This document shows, piece after piece, positions 50,018 to 59,356 of a stretch of 64,000 nucleotides of DNA. The notes under the pieces were generated by a model, which was not told the DNA's origin, did not search any database, and saw nothing but the letters and a program-made list of their open reading frames with translations. A program made the translations under genes and the position numbers. Source of the DNA: an uncultured Bacteroidales bacterium (GTDB lineage Bacteria > Bacteroidota > Bacteroidia > Bacteroidales > CAIWKO01); NCBI GenBank assembly GCA_903913285.1, contig CAIWKO010000036.1, positions 62,001 to 126,000 of the forward strand, read 5' to 3'. Positions within the stretch are counted from its first letter, which is position 1. Each line of letters opens with the position of its first letter.

Positions 50018-51440
50018 TTGTTGACTTAATTCGTTAATAAATAAAATTTGTATCTAGATTTTTTTTCTGATGCTATTTTTTTGATTACAAAAAATTCACA
50101 ATAACGTTATTAGTAAATTTTTAATTTAAATAAGGCATTATTAAAGTTTATTATGCAGCCTATTATGCTATTTAATAATACTTATATTTTGTAATGAAAA
50201 TTTCAAATTACTCCCCTTTTCTACTCTAATAAAAAAATCAAAAACTTTTATCACCAGCTAATTATTAACATTAATATTAGTGATTTAAACGTTTGAGTAT
50301 TCATCAATGTATAAGGGATTATTCTTTTAAGTTTCCATATTGCCTTTAAAAAATAGCGGCCAACTTCGTGCCGTAGTGTCAGACTATTTTTTTGACATTT
50401 TTTCTATCCATTTGTTATAATATTGTTTTTTTTGGTAGGGTTTACTCCAGAAATACTGGCCTAATATATTCCGGAATCTCTGGCACACTCTACTCTGAAA
50501 TCGTCACCTGCTTTAGTTTATTATTTTTTGGGTTTTGGCCATTCAGGAATAACGGACCAACTTTGGTGCGAATGCCGGCTGGATTTGGTCTGGACTTACA
50601 ACAAGGTTTTATGTGTTTATAAATAATTTGGTTCATGCAAAAAGACGTAATTTACCATACAAAAAGCAAAATAAAACGTATTAATTTGTTTTAAAAACAT
50701 TTTAAAGCGCTTTAATATAAAAAAAACAAAGCTTCTTAAAACGTTTTAATACGTTTTAACTCATTTAAACATCTTTCTTAGTTCAATGTAAACCAAATAA
50801 TTAATAATAATTGTATTGTTTGGATCAAAAAACCGTATGCCATCAAGATTTATTAAAGCAATCTTATTAAATAGAAAATGTTGATTTTTTTAATTTAATT
50901 CAAATGGCCCTGCCGTTGATCAAAATCAATTCGAATTTACTGGCATACCGTTAATATAAGTGTCAACAAACACAAAATCTTGTTTAGGGTTCTTTCGCCA
51001 ACTTTTAAAATTCAAGAACAATGGGCTTCGCTCCTATTATAAAGTCCAAAACTTCATCACGTAATGTATAACGTTTGGCAAAATGATAACCCTCAATATT
51101 TTTTTCAACTTTGGCGGATTTTAGGTTTTTTTTTACAAAGTTTTTTGATGGCATTTATTATTGGTTACGGAATTCTTCGAAGGAATCGTGAAATCACCCG
51201 TATCTCATATGTGTTGTGAATATTCCTCTATGAATTTTTTTAATTAACTCCCATCTTAAGGGTACTTGAAATACATCTGTTAGCAGAGCAGAATTTCTTT
51301 ACGGTAATTTTAATGATCCTTTCCATTGAGATTTGCCAATATGAGGATGTACGCGACATTTATTTCGTCGCGATGGGAGTTCTCATTCAAAATCTACATT
51401 ATCCAAAAATGACACACTTTCAATTTATGATTGTTTTTGA
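50018..51440. other. 1.4-kb AT-rich region without a gene, with palindromes
   Basis: No convincing gene is seen; the 76-codon frame at 50392-50622 has no recognisable features. A group of palindromes lies at 50673-50760 (listed separately), and CCGTATGCCA near 50829 is matched in inverted form by TGGCATACCG near 50940. The region ends in the remains of a recombinase gene. It looks like decayed mobile DNA. Confidence 0.5.
50673..50760. promoter_or_regulatory. cluster of operator-like palindromes
   Basis: TTAAAGCGCTTTAA (50702-50715) and TTAAAACGTTTTAA (50736-50749) are perfect 14-bp palindromes with central CG or GC, and AAAACGTATTAA (50673-50684) and TACGTTTTAA (50750-50759) are partial copies. 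This is the style of LacI-type operators. No regulator or target gene is adjacent. Confidence 0.45.
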
Positions 51441-51860
51441 CTTTCTTTTATAACGCAGTTCGCTGACCATTATGCCAAACGTATCCAAAGCATTTTGAAT
51501 ATTTATAACAATCAGAAAAAACTTTCCGATTATATATTCCCTATTTTGAATGAAAGTCATATTACCCCACAACAACAATACGATAGAATCTGTATGGTAC
51601 GGGCGCACATCAACAGAAATTTAAAAGAAATTGCTGAAACAGCAAAAATTGATATTCATATTATAGCATATGTTGCCAGACATTCAAGGGCAAATATTCA
51701 TAAGAAAAAGGCACCAAAACATCGATTATTAATGAATTAATGGGACACCAGACTGAAGAATAATTAAACTGTCTTGATCTTAAAATAATATATCAGCATA
51801 TTCGAATCTATTGACAAAATTGCAACCTATTCAGACGAAGTTGAAATTATATGAATGACC
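51441..51860 (+). pseudogene. decayed tyrosine recombinase fragment
   Basis: The frame from TTG 51495 codes LSDYIFPILNESHITPQQQYDR, LKEIAETAKIDIHIIAYVARHSRANI, which is the C-terminal catalytic part of a Bacteroidota tyrosine recombinase with the HxxR box (HSRA in place of HSFA). The frame stops at 51740; after it, in another frame, ELMGHQTEE and IYQHI resemble the LGHxxxxxTxxYxHI end with the tyrosine, broken by stops. The arginine box I and most of the N-terminal domains are absent. It is a remnant of an older element. Confidence 0.7.
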
Positions 51861-52801
51861 AAGGTGAAACCTCGGTAGATAAAATCCAGCGGGGTTTTTG
51901 GGCTCATTTTCATTTTTCTCATCATTCGCAAATGGGTTATAACTTTTCTTCAACATTATTATTAATTTTGTTTTATAAAATCCATGTTATAATAGCCTTT
52001 GTGATAACCCAAATATTTTTACTTCAATTGTTATTGACATTTCTGATTGGAAGTTGTTGGATTTATTTTACTGTTTTAGTCGGACATCGATTAGGCAGTA
52101 AGACCGGAGGATTTATTGGAGGGCTTCCCTCAACGGCATTATTGTCGTTTTTCTTTGTCGGATTAACGCAAACACCTGCAATAGCTTCGTCTGTTACAAC
52201 TATATTTCCAATTGCTATGGTAATATCCTGTTTATTTCTGGTGGTGTATGCTTCAATAATTCGCCGGGGTTTTTTGCCTGCAATGATCGCGGCCTTATGT
52301 TTCTGGTTTCTTGCTTCAGGAATCATAGTCCTTTTTCATTGGGATAACTTTCTTCTTAATCTTATAATTTATACAGTTGTAATGGTGTTGGCATACCTTA
52401 TTCTTGAAAAATCCCTGTTGATAAAGTCTGTGGCTGTTGATAAAAAAGGTAAGCCTGAAAGATTTCTCTTCGTACGATCATTATTTGGAGGACTTGCAGT
52501 TATGATAACCGTTCTGATAACAAAGACCGGAGGCCATGTGTTAGGAGGTCTTTTTGCCGCTTTCCCTGCCATGTTTATTTCAATACTGGCAATTTCGTAT
52601 AAGACTCATGGCATTGAATTTTCGAGGGCGATGACCAAGCCATTAATGGTGACAGGAATGATCAATATTGCAGTATATGCAATTGCGCTCAGGTATTCGT
52701 ATCTTCTTACTGGGCTTTATATTGGTACATTATTATCCATAAGTATATCAGGGGTCAGTGCATACCTGACCTATCGTTTTATTTTACCCCGGATTAAATA
52801 G
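51851..52801 (+). CDS. integral membrane protein with two-fold repeat, family not identified
   Basis: A 316-residue protein (or less, if ATG at 51932 is used) with about eight to nine membrane helices. Two halves share a GGFIGGLPSTALLSFFFV / GGHVLGGLFAAFPAMFISIL pattern: glycine-rich helix, then a Pro-containing loop. This layout is typical of small transporters with inverted repeats. I cannot name the family with confidence. The C-terminal stop overlaps the stop of the convergent formyltransferase-like gene by 18 bases. The first 30 residues overlap the end of the recombinase remnant, so the true start may be the internal ATG. Confidence 0.65.
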   Translation: MNDQGETSVDKIQRGFWAHFHFSHHSQMGYNFSSTLLLILFYKIHVIIAFVITQIFLLQLLLTFLIGSCWIYFTVLVGHRLGSKTGGFIGGLPSTALLSFFFVGLTQTPAIASSVTTIFPIAMVISCLFLVVYASIIRRGFLPAMIAALCFWFLASGIIVLFHWDNFLLNLIIYTVVMVLAYLILEKSLLIKSVAVDKKGKPERFLFVRSLFGGLAVMITVLITKTGGHVLGGLFAAFPAMFISILAISYKTHGIEFSRAMTKPLMVTGMINIAVYAIALRYSYLLTGLYIGTLLSISISGVSAYLTYRFILPRIK

Positions 52802-53716
52802 GAAGCCTTCAGGGAATGATAAAATATCGCTCCATTTATCTTCGGTAACAGGTTGTAGTATCTTGTTTTTAATTGTTTCCGGGATCATGCTTTCAAAGTC
52901 TATATGGTTTGTCCATCCTGTACCGCCCGATTGAAATTTATCTGTCAGTTCTTTCACAAGATAATATGCAATAGGGCTTAACACTTCGGCTATTTTATGA
53001 TAAATAACCAAAGGATCGGCAGATAGTTGGCCATTCGCATCTAGCACATTGACCTCGGGAGATTTGCCGACCACCGTTCCGCCGTCAATTTCTTCTGAAA
53101 CATGATGTACAGACCATACCGTTGTTGATGCCTTACGCTGGATCAGGTCTTCAAAAGGAGCAGGACCGGCACCTTGTTTTTTTGTAAGATCAGATGGATG
53201 GAAATTATAAATACCGTTTGGTGGTAATTGAATAGTGAAGGAATCAATTAATTGTCCGAAAACACAAACAAGGATAACCTCAGGATTCCATTTCTTTAAA
53301 ATCCTGTGAAACGAATCAACTTTAACATCACCTGTATAGACAGGTATTCCATGGACAAGTCCGGATTCAATAATAAGGGTTTCATCAAGAACCCTATAGG
53401 GAAGATCAAGAATGTTCCACACGCGTTTCTTTAGCGATATTTTTGCTTTGAGGTTTAGCGGATCATCAGTGACTAATCCAACAAGATTTAATTTATCCGG
53501 ATATTTATTCTCAAATTTCTTCAATGTTTCGAGAACAAGGTAGCCAAAGTCCCAACTACCAAAAAGCGCAACCTTTAAGCCTTTCTCAGTTTTGTTTTTG
53601 TTTTCTGGCGGGTTAGGTTCTATAAGACCTCCCCAGCGTGTATCGCTTTCTGACGTATACTTACGACCAGGTTTATTCAATACTACCAAATAATCGACGA
53701 TTTTTTCATTTTCCAT
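52784..53716 (-). CDS. formyltransferase-like protein
   Basis: A 310-residue protein. After an N-terminal stretch of about 45 residues (KIVDYLVVLNKPGRKYTSESDTRWGG), a formyltransferase domain begins with LKVALFGSWDFGYLVLETLK and has VILVCVFGQLIDSF, the catalytic Asn-x-His in YNFHPSDLTKKQGAGPAPFEDLI and the catalytic Asp in VHHVSEEIDGGTVV. That set matches 10-formyltetrahydrofolate-dependent formyltransferases (methionyl-tRNA, GAR or sugar-amine types). The N-terminal extension and short C-terminal region are unlike Fmt, so the acceptor is probably a small metabolite. Neighbouring NCS2 permease suggests purine-like chemistry, without proof. Confidence 0.78.
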   Translation of the reverse strand: MENEKIVDYLVVLNKPGRKYTSESDTRWGGLIEPNPPENKNKTEKGLKVALFGSWDFGYLVLETLKKFENKYPDKLNLVGLVTDDPLNLKAKISLKKRVWNILDLPYRVLDETLIIESGLVHGIPVYTGDVKVDSFHRILKKWNPEVILVCVFGQLIDSFTIQLPPNGIYNFHPSDLTKKQGAGPAPFEDLIQRKASTTVWSVHHVSEEIDGGTVVGKSPEVNVLDANGQLSADPLVIYHKIAEVLSPIAYYLVKELTDKFQSGGTGWTNHIDFESMIPETIKNKILQPVTEDKWSDILSFPEGFLFNPG

Positions 53717-53867
53717 ATAGACATTTATTGAAACAAGTACCAGGACATTTTGGAATACCCTCCAATATCTTAATCAAATCTGGAGAATTGGGGTATTTAA
53801 AATGGATGTAACATAACATGATATATGAGTGTTTTGGTGATTATTTCGCTTTCAAAGTTGATTATTT

Positions 53868-55253
53868 TTATTTGTTTAACACTGAATTTTTGTTGTATGC
53901 ACCTGCTACTTTTTCATTTTGTTGTATGTTTTTATTTTTCAAACCAATATGGAAAATTTGATTCAAAATGATTGCAAGAAAAGTTGATAAGGTGAGTGAT
54001 GATGCAAAGATTGGACTCAGCCAGGATGGAAGTCTGGAATACAGGTCGGGAAGAATGATTGCGCTTAATCCGAAGATAAATGATAGTCCAATCACAAACG
54101 TTTTCCTTGTGTCTAATTTGCAGTTCTGAATAATTTGAATGCCTGAAATAATCATAAAACAGGTTACAAATATCACTAAAGCACCCATCACAGCCGCGGG
54201 CATTATTGAGAATATAGCTGTGAATTTTGGTATGAATGCAATTCCAACAAAAATAAATCCGGCATAGACTCCAATAATACGGCTCGTAGCTGATGTAGCT
54301 ACTGATAATCCTACGTTACTGGCAGAAGTGTCGGTGGCAACTCCGCCTAAAACACCTGAAATTGTTACACTCAAACCGTCAGCAAGTAAACCCTTTCCTA
54401 TATTTTTCATATCAGGATTGCTCCATTTTTCATCATTGATCTTTTGGCAAGTAATGAGGTTGCCAATTGATTTGAGACTTGAGCAAAGTGAAACGATTAT
54501 AAAAGGGATCACCAATCCCAAATCAAATTTATAGCTTAGCAAATGTGTTCCTTTACCTGGTAATGAAAACCAAGGAGCATGTAGAAATGCTGTATATTCG
54601 TTGTGTGAAATAACACCTGTGGCAAAAGACATCGCATATCCAATTCCAAGTCCTATCAATACACAGAATAGTTTCAATTTTCCTTTACCCCATATATTAA
54701 AACCTATCATTGAGAAGAGAGTAACTATTGCTATGATTAACTCTTTCATATTAATAGAATCCCCTGAATAATCAATACCCACAAACTTTGACACACCAAC
54801 GGGTATCAATGAAACAGCAATCATGAGGACAACAAGACCAGTGATTTCAGGAGGGAAAAAAGATCTGAGTTTATATACAATTCTGGAAAAAAGAACTTCA
54901 AATATACCTGTTACTATTGTCATACCATGCATTAATGGGAGTCCACCAAGCGCTGCGGCCTGTATTGAAACAGACAAATAAGAAGGCCCGTTAAGGTGTG
55001 GGCAAAGATAACCTGATCCAATAGGACCTTTATTGAAAGATTGCAATACGGTACCTAAACCTGAAGCTATCATAGAAAAGCAGACCAGTGATTGAATGAT
55101 ATCAAAGCTGCCTCCTATCTCATGGGCAATAATCACAGGGATAAACAAACAACTGGACATAGTGAAGACATGCTGTAAACCAAGAATAAATGCAATTCTC
55201 CATGGCGGCTTATCATCCACACCATATATTAAATTTACAGGTTTTGTTGCCAT
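53868..55253 (-). CDS. xanthine/uracil permease family transporter (NCS2), copy 1
   Basis: A 461-residue membrane protein of the NCS2/UraA-UapA family with about 12-14 helices. Motifs include ILGLQHVFTMSSCLFIPVI, the GPIGSGYLCPHLNGPSYLSVSIQ stretch and VLGGVATDTSASNVGLSVATSATSRIIGVYAGF, which fits the conserved TM10 motif. Substrates are purines, pyrimidines or related rings, taken up with protons. Start is ATG 55253; TTG 55259 is just upstream. It lies 10 bases from the Cache lipoprotein gene on the same strand, and may be its functional partner. Confidence 0.85.
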   Translation of the reverse strand: MATKPVNLIYGVDDKPPWRIAFILGLQHVFTMSSCLFIPVIIAHEIGGSFDIIQSLVCFSMIASGLGTVLQSFNKGPIGSGYLCPHLNGPSYLSVSIQAAALGGLPLMHGMTIVTGIFEVLFSRIVYKLRSFFPPEITGLVVLMIAVSLIPVGVSKFVGIDYSGDSINMKELIIAIVTLFSMIGFNIWGKGKLKLFCVLIGLGIGYAMSFATGVISHNEYTAFLHAPWFSLPGKGTHLLSYKFDLGLVIPFIIVSLCSSLKSIGNLITCQKINDEKWSNPDMKNIGKGLLADGLSVTISGVLGGVATDTSASNVGLSVATSATSRIIGVYAGFIFVGIAFIPKFTAIFSIMPAAVMGALVIFVTCFMIISGIQIIQNCKLDTRKTFVIGLSFIFGLSAIILPDLYSRLPSWLSPIFASSLTLSTFLAIILNQIFHIGLKNKNIQQNEKVAGAYNKNSVLNK

Positions 55254-55262
55254 AGTCAAATA

Positions 55263-56192
55263 TTAAAATTTCTTCCAGATAGATTCCATAAGAAACAAAC
55301 TCGAACCAACGATAACAGTATCAGCGTCTGACAACACTTTTCTGGCATATATAATCTTTCTCGATGGATTAACCTGCCCTGGAGCAGGCCACATATATGA
55401 AACATACACGTTATCTTTTTCCTTCAACTTTTTTTGCATTTCCTGTATAATCAGATTACCTGAATAATCCTTAAAATCAATTACATTTCTGCCAATATTG
55501 GTCGGATAAGAGGGATCTACAAGTAGTCTTCCATCTAAAGTTAGTACGAAAATATAAGTATCATTAAAATAAAAAATGCTTGCTTTATCCAAAAAGTGAG
55601 GATATGATTCCTTTCCTGAACTTTGGATAAGTTTTGCAGCAGAATCAACAATGTCTGAAACAAATGTTACCTCTGTGCGTATATTATATGTGCCACTACC
55701 AATAGCATAGGTTTTGCCATCATGTCCATTCACTCTAACTATATATGCATTTTTCCAGGAAGGGAAAATCTCTCCTGGCTCAGCCCAAAGGTAATGAATC
55801 CATCCATACGGTTTTTTGGTATTGGTAGCTATCGACTGAATAAATTGAACTATCGGCTTTCCATTTATATCAGTAAGCCCTATTTGGTTTTTACCAACAA
55901 GCTCCTTTAAAACAGGATGAAAAACACATACTCCAGATAAGTCATAAATAAAAATGTATCTTGTGCCTGAATACCATTTGCTGTCCTTTTTAGCAAATTC
56001 AACAAATGCATCTTCCCCTTTTTCTGAAAACAGTTCCGCTGCTTCATTAACAAAATTAACCATATCACGAGTTTCCTTAAACTGATACTGAGTCAAATCA
56101 ACTTGAGTCTTTGAAACTTTCCCGCAAGAAAGTAATACCAATATACAGAAGTAAAAGGAGGTTTTTATAAAGTATGTGATGTCATTTCTCAT
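55263..56192 (-). CDS. double-Cache lipoprotein
   Basis: A 309-residue lipoprotein with a signal and lipobox LVLLSC, then two Cache domains in tandem: first about residues 45-165 (TRYIFIYDLSGVCVFHPVLKELVGKNQIGLTDINGKPIVQ), second about 180-305 (DTYIFVLTLDGRLLVDPSYPTNIGRNVIDFKDYSGNLIIQE). Such modules bind small ligands in the periplasm. It could bind a purine-like or other metabolite and signal to the SpoIIE phosphatase, which has its own Cache domain. ATG 56192 is used. Confidence 0.85.
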   Translation of the reverse strand: MRNDITYFIKTSFYFCILVLLSCGKVSKTQVDLTQYQFKETRDMVNFVNEAAELFSEKGEDAFVEFAKKDSKWYSGTRYIFIYDLSGVCVFHPVLKELVGKNQIGLTDINGKPIVQFIQSIATNTKKPYGWIHYLWAEPGEIFPSWKNAYIVRVNGHDGKTYAIGSGTYNIRTEVTFVSDIVDSAAKLIQSSGKESYPHFLDKASIFYFNDTYIFVLTLDGRLLVDPSYPTNIGRNVIDFKDYSGNLIIQEMQKKLKEKDNVYVSYMWPAPGQVNPSRKIIYARKVLSDADTVIVGSSLFLMESIWKKF

Positions 56193-56265
56193 ATACTTAG
56201 TTGTCAATTTTAATAGGTAGATTTAACTATAAATGCAGTTTCTTTGTTAAACAAAAATTGATTTT

Positions 56266-56604
56266 TCATTTCATTGAAGCAAACCATTCCTCAATTGTTG
56301 GATAAATTGAAACGATTGTGTCGAACCCACTGATGCGAAAAACTTCCAATATGGTTTCATTCAGGGAACAAAGCGCCAGCGAATTGTTACTTTTCTTTGT
56401 CTCTTTAGCAAGAATGAGCACAGTGCGTAAACCAGCACTACTGATATATTCGAGCTTTCCAAAATCAATTAATACAGGATGTTCTGATTGTTGAATCATC
56501 GGCATTACTTCTTTTTCAAATTCTACAGATGTTATGGCATCAAGCCTGCCTTCGGTATGAATGATCAGTAATTCTGATATTTTTTCATTTGTTATTTTCA
56601 TCAT
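56266..56604 (-). CDS. STAS domain protein, anti-sigma factor antagonist-like, copy 1
   Basis: A 112-residue STAS protein: TEGRLDAITSVEFEKEVMPMI, LIDFGKLEYISSAGLRTVLILAKE. The serine in YISSAGLR is the phosphorylation site of SpoIIAA-type proteins. It is the likely substrate of the adjacent HATPase/SpoIIE protein; 10 bases separate the two genes. Confidence 0.9.
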   Translation of the reverse strand: MMKITNEKISELLIIHTEGRLDAITSVEFEKEVMPMIQQSEHPVLIDFGKLEYISSAGLRTVLILAKETKKSNNSLALCSLNETILEVFRISGFDTIVSIYPTIEEWFASMK

Positions 56605-56614
56605 TGTTTTGTTG

Positions 56615-58987
56615 TTAAAATTGGATTATGATTTTGATTTTATTTTTACTATCTTCTCTTTGATAGGTAAAGGCATCAGAAAGGCTCTTGACTAAGTGAA
56701 TTCCCAGCCCTCCAACTTGCCGTTCATTAATATCTGAATTAATATCTGCGCTTTTCTGTGTAATTGGATTAAATTCTTTAGCATCATCAATAATTTCGAT
56801 GCTTATGGTACTTTCATCATACATTAGATTGAGAATAATATCATGCTCAAACGTGTCACTGTATCCATAAAAAATAGTATTTGAAATTAATTCTTCAACA
56901 ACAAGATTGACTTTGTTAAGAACATCAGATGACATTTCCCAATTATTGCACAATTGAGTTATCTTTTCTGATAATGAGGAAAGATTGCCAATGGAATTTT
57001 TTATTACCATTTGATAATTTTGTGTAGGAACTTTTGAAAGTGGCTTACCTAAATACTTAATAGCAAGTACGCTGATATCGTCTGATTGTTCTGTACCTTG
57101 CGAAAAATCCTTCACATCATCAATAATATGTTGAATAATTTCAAAAGGAGTATGGTTTGCTTGGTTATGGAGTATTTCAGATATTTTTTTAATTGAATAT
57201 TGTTGGTCATCAATGTTAAAGGCTTCGCTTACGCCATCAGTGTATAAAAAGATTGTATCGCCCTTTTCAAGCTTGAAAGTGTTCGGATTACTACACGTAT
57301 TTATGCTGATACCAAGAGGTATGCAATGCGTGGTATTTAATTCACTAACAGCCCCATTGCATTTAATAACAAAAGGATAATTGTGTCCCGCATTAATATA
57401 TTCCACTTCACCAGTTGATGTATTTAAAATGCCCAAGAAAAGCGTTACAAATAAATTGCCCTCATTATTCTTGCAAAGATAATTATTCATAAGATTTATA
57501 ACACTGCTGGTATTTAACCCTGCAATCTGGTTTTCAGCACGCATGATGGTAGTTGTAATAGCCATAAACAAAGCTGCTGGTGTCCCTTTTCCGGATACGT
57601 CGCCTATTGCAAAGCAAAGACGGACATCGTCAATAAAGAAAAAATCATAAAGATCTCCGCCAACCTCTTTGGCAGGTTCAATAAATCCATAAATATCAAA
57701 TTCTTTTTTTTCAGGGAAAGCGGGAAATTTTCTGGGAATCATACCCATCTGTATTTCACGGGCAATTTTTAATTCACTTTCAATTTTTTCTTTGGCAGAA
57801 GTGGTAAGTCTAAGGTTCTCGATATATTTTTTTAGAGCGGACTGCATATGAGCAAATGATTTATTTAGCGAGCCAACCTCATCATTTGAAGAACTAGGAG
57901 GAATTTCAAAATCAAAATCACCTTCTGCAAATTTATTGGCAGCAATTGAAAGCTTTCTTAGCGGACTTGTGATAGAACGGGAAATAAAAATTATCACAAG
58001 ACAAATAAAAAACAATCCTCCCAACCCAAGGAACATAACCCGTATAAAAAGATTATTTACATCTTTCATAAACTCATCTACCGGAAAAACGACACCGACT
58101 GACCAGCCATTTAATGAAACAGGGGCATATGCAATCCTACTAAGTTTATTGTATTTTATGTTATAATATTCTGTATCAGCAAAACTTGATTCTCCTTTGA
58201 CCATATCTCTCCCAATTACACGCATCTCGGATGATTTCTGTGCATCAGCAATACTGAAGATTGTTTCGTTAATAATTAGCTCCTTAATTGGATGTGAAAT
58301 ATAAGTACCCTTTTTCGAAATCATAAAAGCATAACCTGTCTTATATACCTTAATCGATTCGAAGTATTCACGCAGCAAATTCAGTGATACATCAGCAGTT
58401 AGAATTCCGATGAAATATTTTTTTCCGTTCTTTTCCCTATATAGAGGAACCGAATAAGTTGACATGATTACATTTCCTCCACCTTTATCATAATATGGCT
58501 CGCTCCACATAGGACGATTTATTTCTTTTGGTATTTTATACCAATCCATAATAAAATAATCGTATTGCTCATTTCCTAAGCATTTGAATTCAATTTCTTT
58601 TTTGTTCCGATAGTAATAGGGTGCATAATATTTCTTTGTTGAATTAAAATAGAATGGTTCATATGCAATACAAGCGCCATAGATTTCAGAATTGTTTTCC
58701 ACTTCCATTTTTAAAATCCTATTTATCTCTGCTTCCGAATAGCTGCTGTCTTCGATTATCTTTGAAAAATTATTTGGTATTTCCTGAACAGAACCAAGGA
58801 TTTTTTCCGCTTTATAGACTATGTTCTTCGTAATTAGTTCGGCATTAAGCTTTAAATTTTTCTCAACCATCTTTTTGGAAATATCGTAATTGTCAAGAAA
58901 AATGAGCGTAAAAATTATTGCAACACTTAAAAAAATAAAAATAATAAGTTTAAAAGTAAGTCCTCGCTTATTTTTTATTCGTTTCAT
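56615..58987 (-). CDS. sensor protein: dCache, HAMP, SpoIIE phosphatase, HATPase
   Basis: A 790-residue membrane protein. Order: TM1 (about 12-30), periplasmic dCache domain (about 40-300: GACIAYEPFYFN, YFIGILTADVSL), TM2 (about 308-335), HAMP (RSITSPLRKLSIAANKFAEGDFDFE), PP2C/SpoIIE phosphatase (about 405-640: EPAKEVGGDLYDFF, FAIGDVSGKGTPAALFMA, INAGHNYPFVI, LYTDGVSEAFN, SDDISVLAIKY), and a C-terminal RsbW-type HATPase (about 655-790: VNLVVEELISNTIFYGY, GGLGIHLVKSLSD). It thus carries both phosphatase and kinase for STAS partners in a partner-switching pathway. Flanked by two STAS genes. Confidence 0.92.
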   Translation of the reverse strand: MKRIKNKRGLTFKLIIFIFLSVAIIFTLIFLDNYDISKKMVEKNLKLNAELITKNIVYKAEKILGSVQEIPNNFSKIIEDSSYSEAEINRILKMEVENNSEIYGACIAYEPFYFNSTKKYYAPYYYRNKKEIEFKCLGNEQYDYFIMDWYKIPKEINRPMWSEPYYDKGGGNVIMSTYSVPLYREKNGKKYFIGILTADVSLNLLREYFESIKVYKTGYAFMISKKGTYISHPIKELIINETIFSIADAQKSSEMRVIGRDMVKGESSFADTEYYNIKYNKLSRIAYAPVSLNGWSVGVVFPVDEFMKDVNNLFIRVMFLGLGGLFFICLVIIFISRSITSPLRKLSIAANKFAEGDFDFEIPPSSSNDEVGSLNKSFAHMQSALKKYIENLRLTTSAKEKIESELKIAREIQMGMIPRKFPAFPEKKEFDIYGFIEPAKEVGGDLYDFFFIDDVRLCFAIGDVSGKGTPAALFMAITTTIMRAENQIAGLNTSSVINLMNNYLCKNNEGNLFVTLFLGILNTSTGEVEYINAGHNYPFVIKCNGAVSELNTTHCIPLGISINTCSNPNTFKLEKGDTIFLYTDGVSEAFNIDDQQYSIKKISEILHNQANHTPFEIIQHIIDDVKDFSQGTEQSDDISVLAIKYLGKPLSKVPTQNYQMVIKNSIGNLSSLSEKITQLCNNWEMSSDVLNKVNLVVEELISNTIFYGYSDTFEHDIILNLMYDESTISIEIIDDAKEFNPITQKSADINSDINERQVGGLGIHLVKSLSDAFTYQREDSKNKIKIIIQF

Positions 58988-59051
58988 CTGACTGCTTATT
59001 TGACAAAAAGGTTTCTGAATTTATAATTATTTTTTTGAGTACTAGAAATGG

Positions 59052-59345
59052 TTATCCAATATTAATAATTTCTGTCAAATTAGCTATTTTAAACACCTTC
59101 ATTACTGAGGGATTAACATTTTTAATTACAAAATTTTCTTTACTTACAGCTTTGACAATTTTTATGACTATCCGCAAAAAAGAAGAAGATATATAATCCA
59201 CTTCCTGCATATCAATTACTACAGAAGTAATATCCTCTATCATGTTTTCGTTAATTTCATTTTCAAGCACAGAGGTGTTCAAAGTGTCAATTTTACCACT
59301 TAAAATACATGTTAACAGCTTGCCGTTTCTTTCATATTTATTCAT
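59052..59345 (-). CDS. STAS domain protein, copy 2
   Basis: A 97-residue STAS protein: LLTCILSGKIDTLNTSVLENEI, VVIDMQEVDYISSSFLRIVIKIV. The phosphorylatable Ser is in YISSSFLR. A second antagonist on the other side of the sensor phosphatase suggests two outputs from one sensor. Confidence 0.88.
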   Translation of the reverse strand: MNKYERNGKLLTCILSGKIDTLNTSVLENEINENMIEDITSVVIDMQEVDYISSSFLRIVIKIVKAVSKENFVIKNVNPSVMKVFKIANLTEIINIG

Positions 59346-59356
59346 ATTATAATGAT

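Noticed and set aside
50392-50622. 76-codon plus frame
   Set aside because: No conserved motif, lies in decayed AT-rich DNA, no supporting start context.
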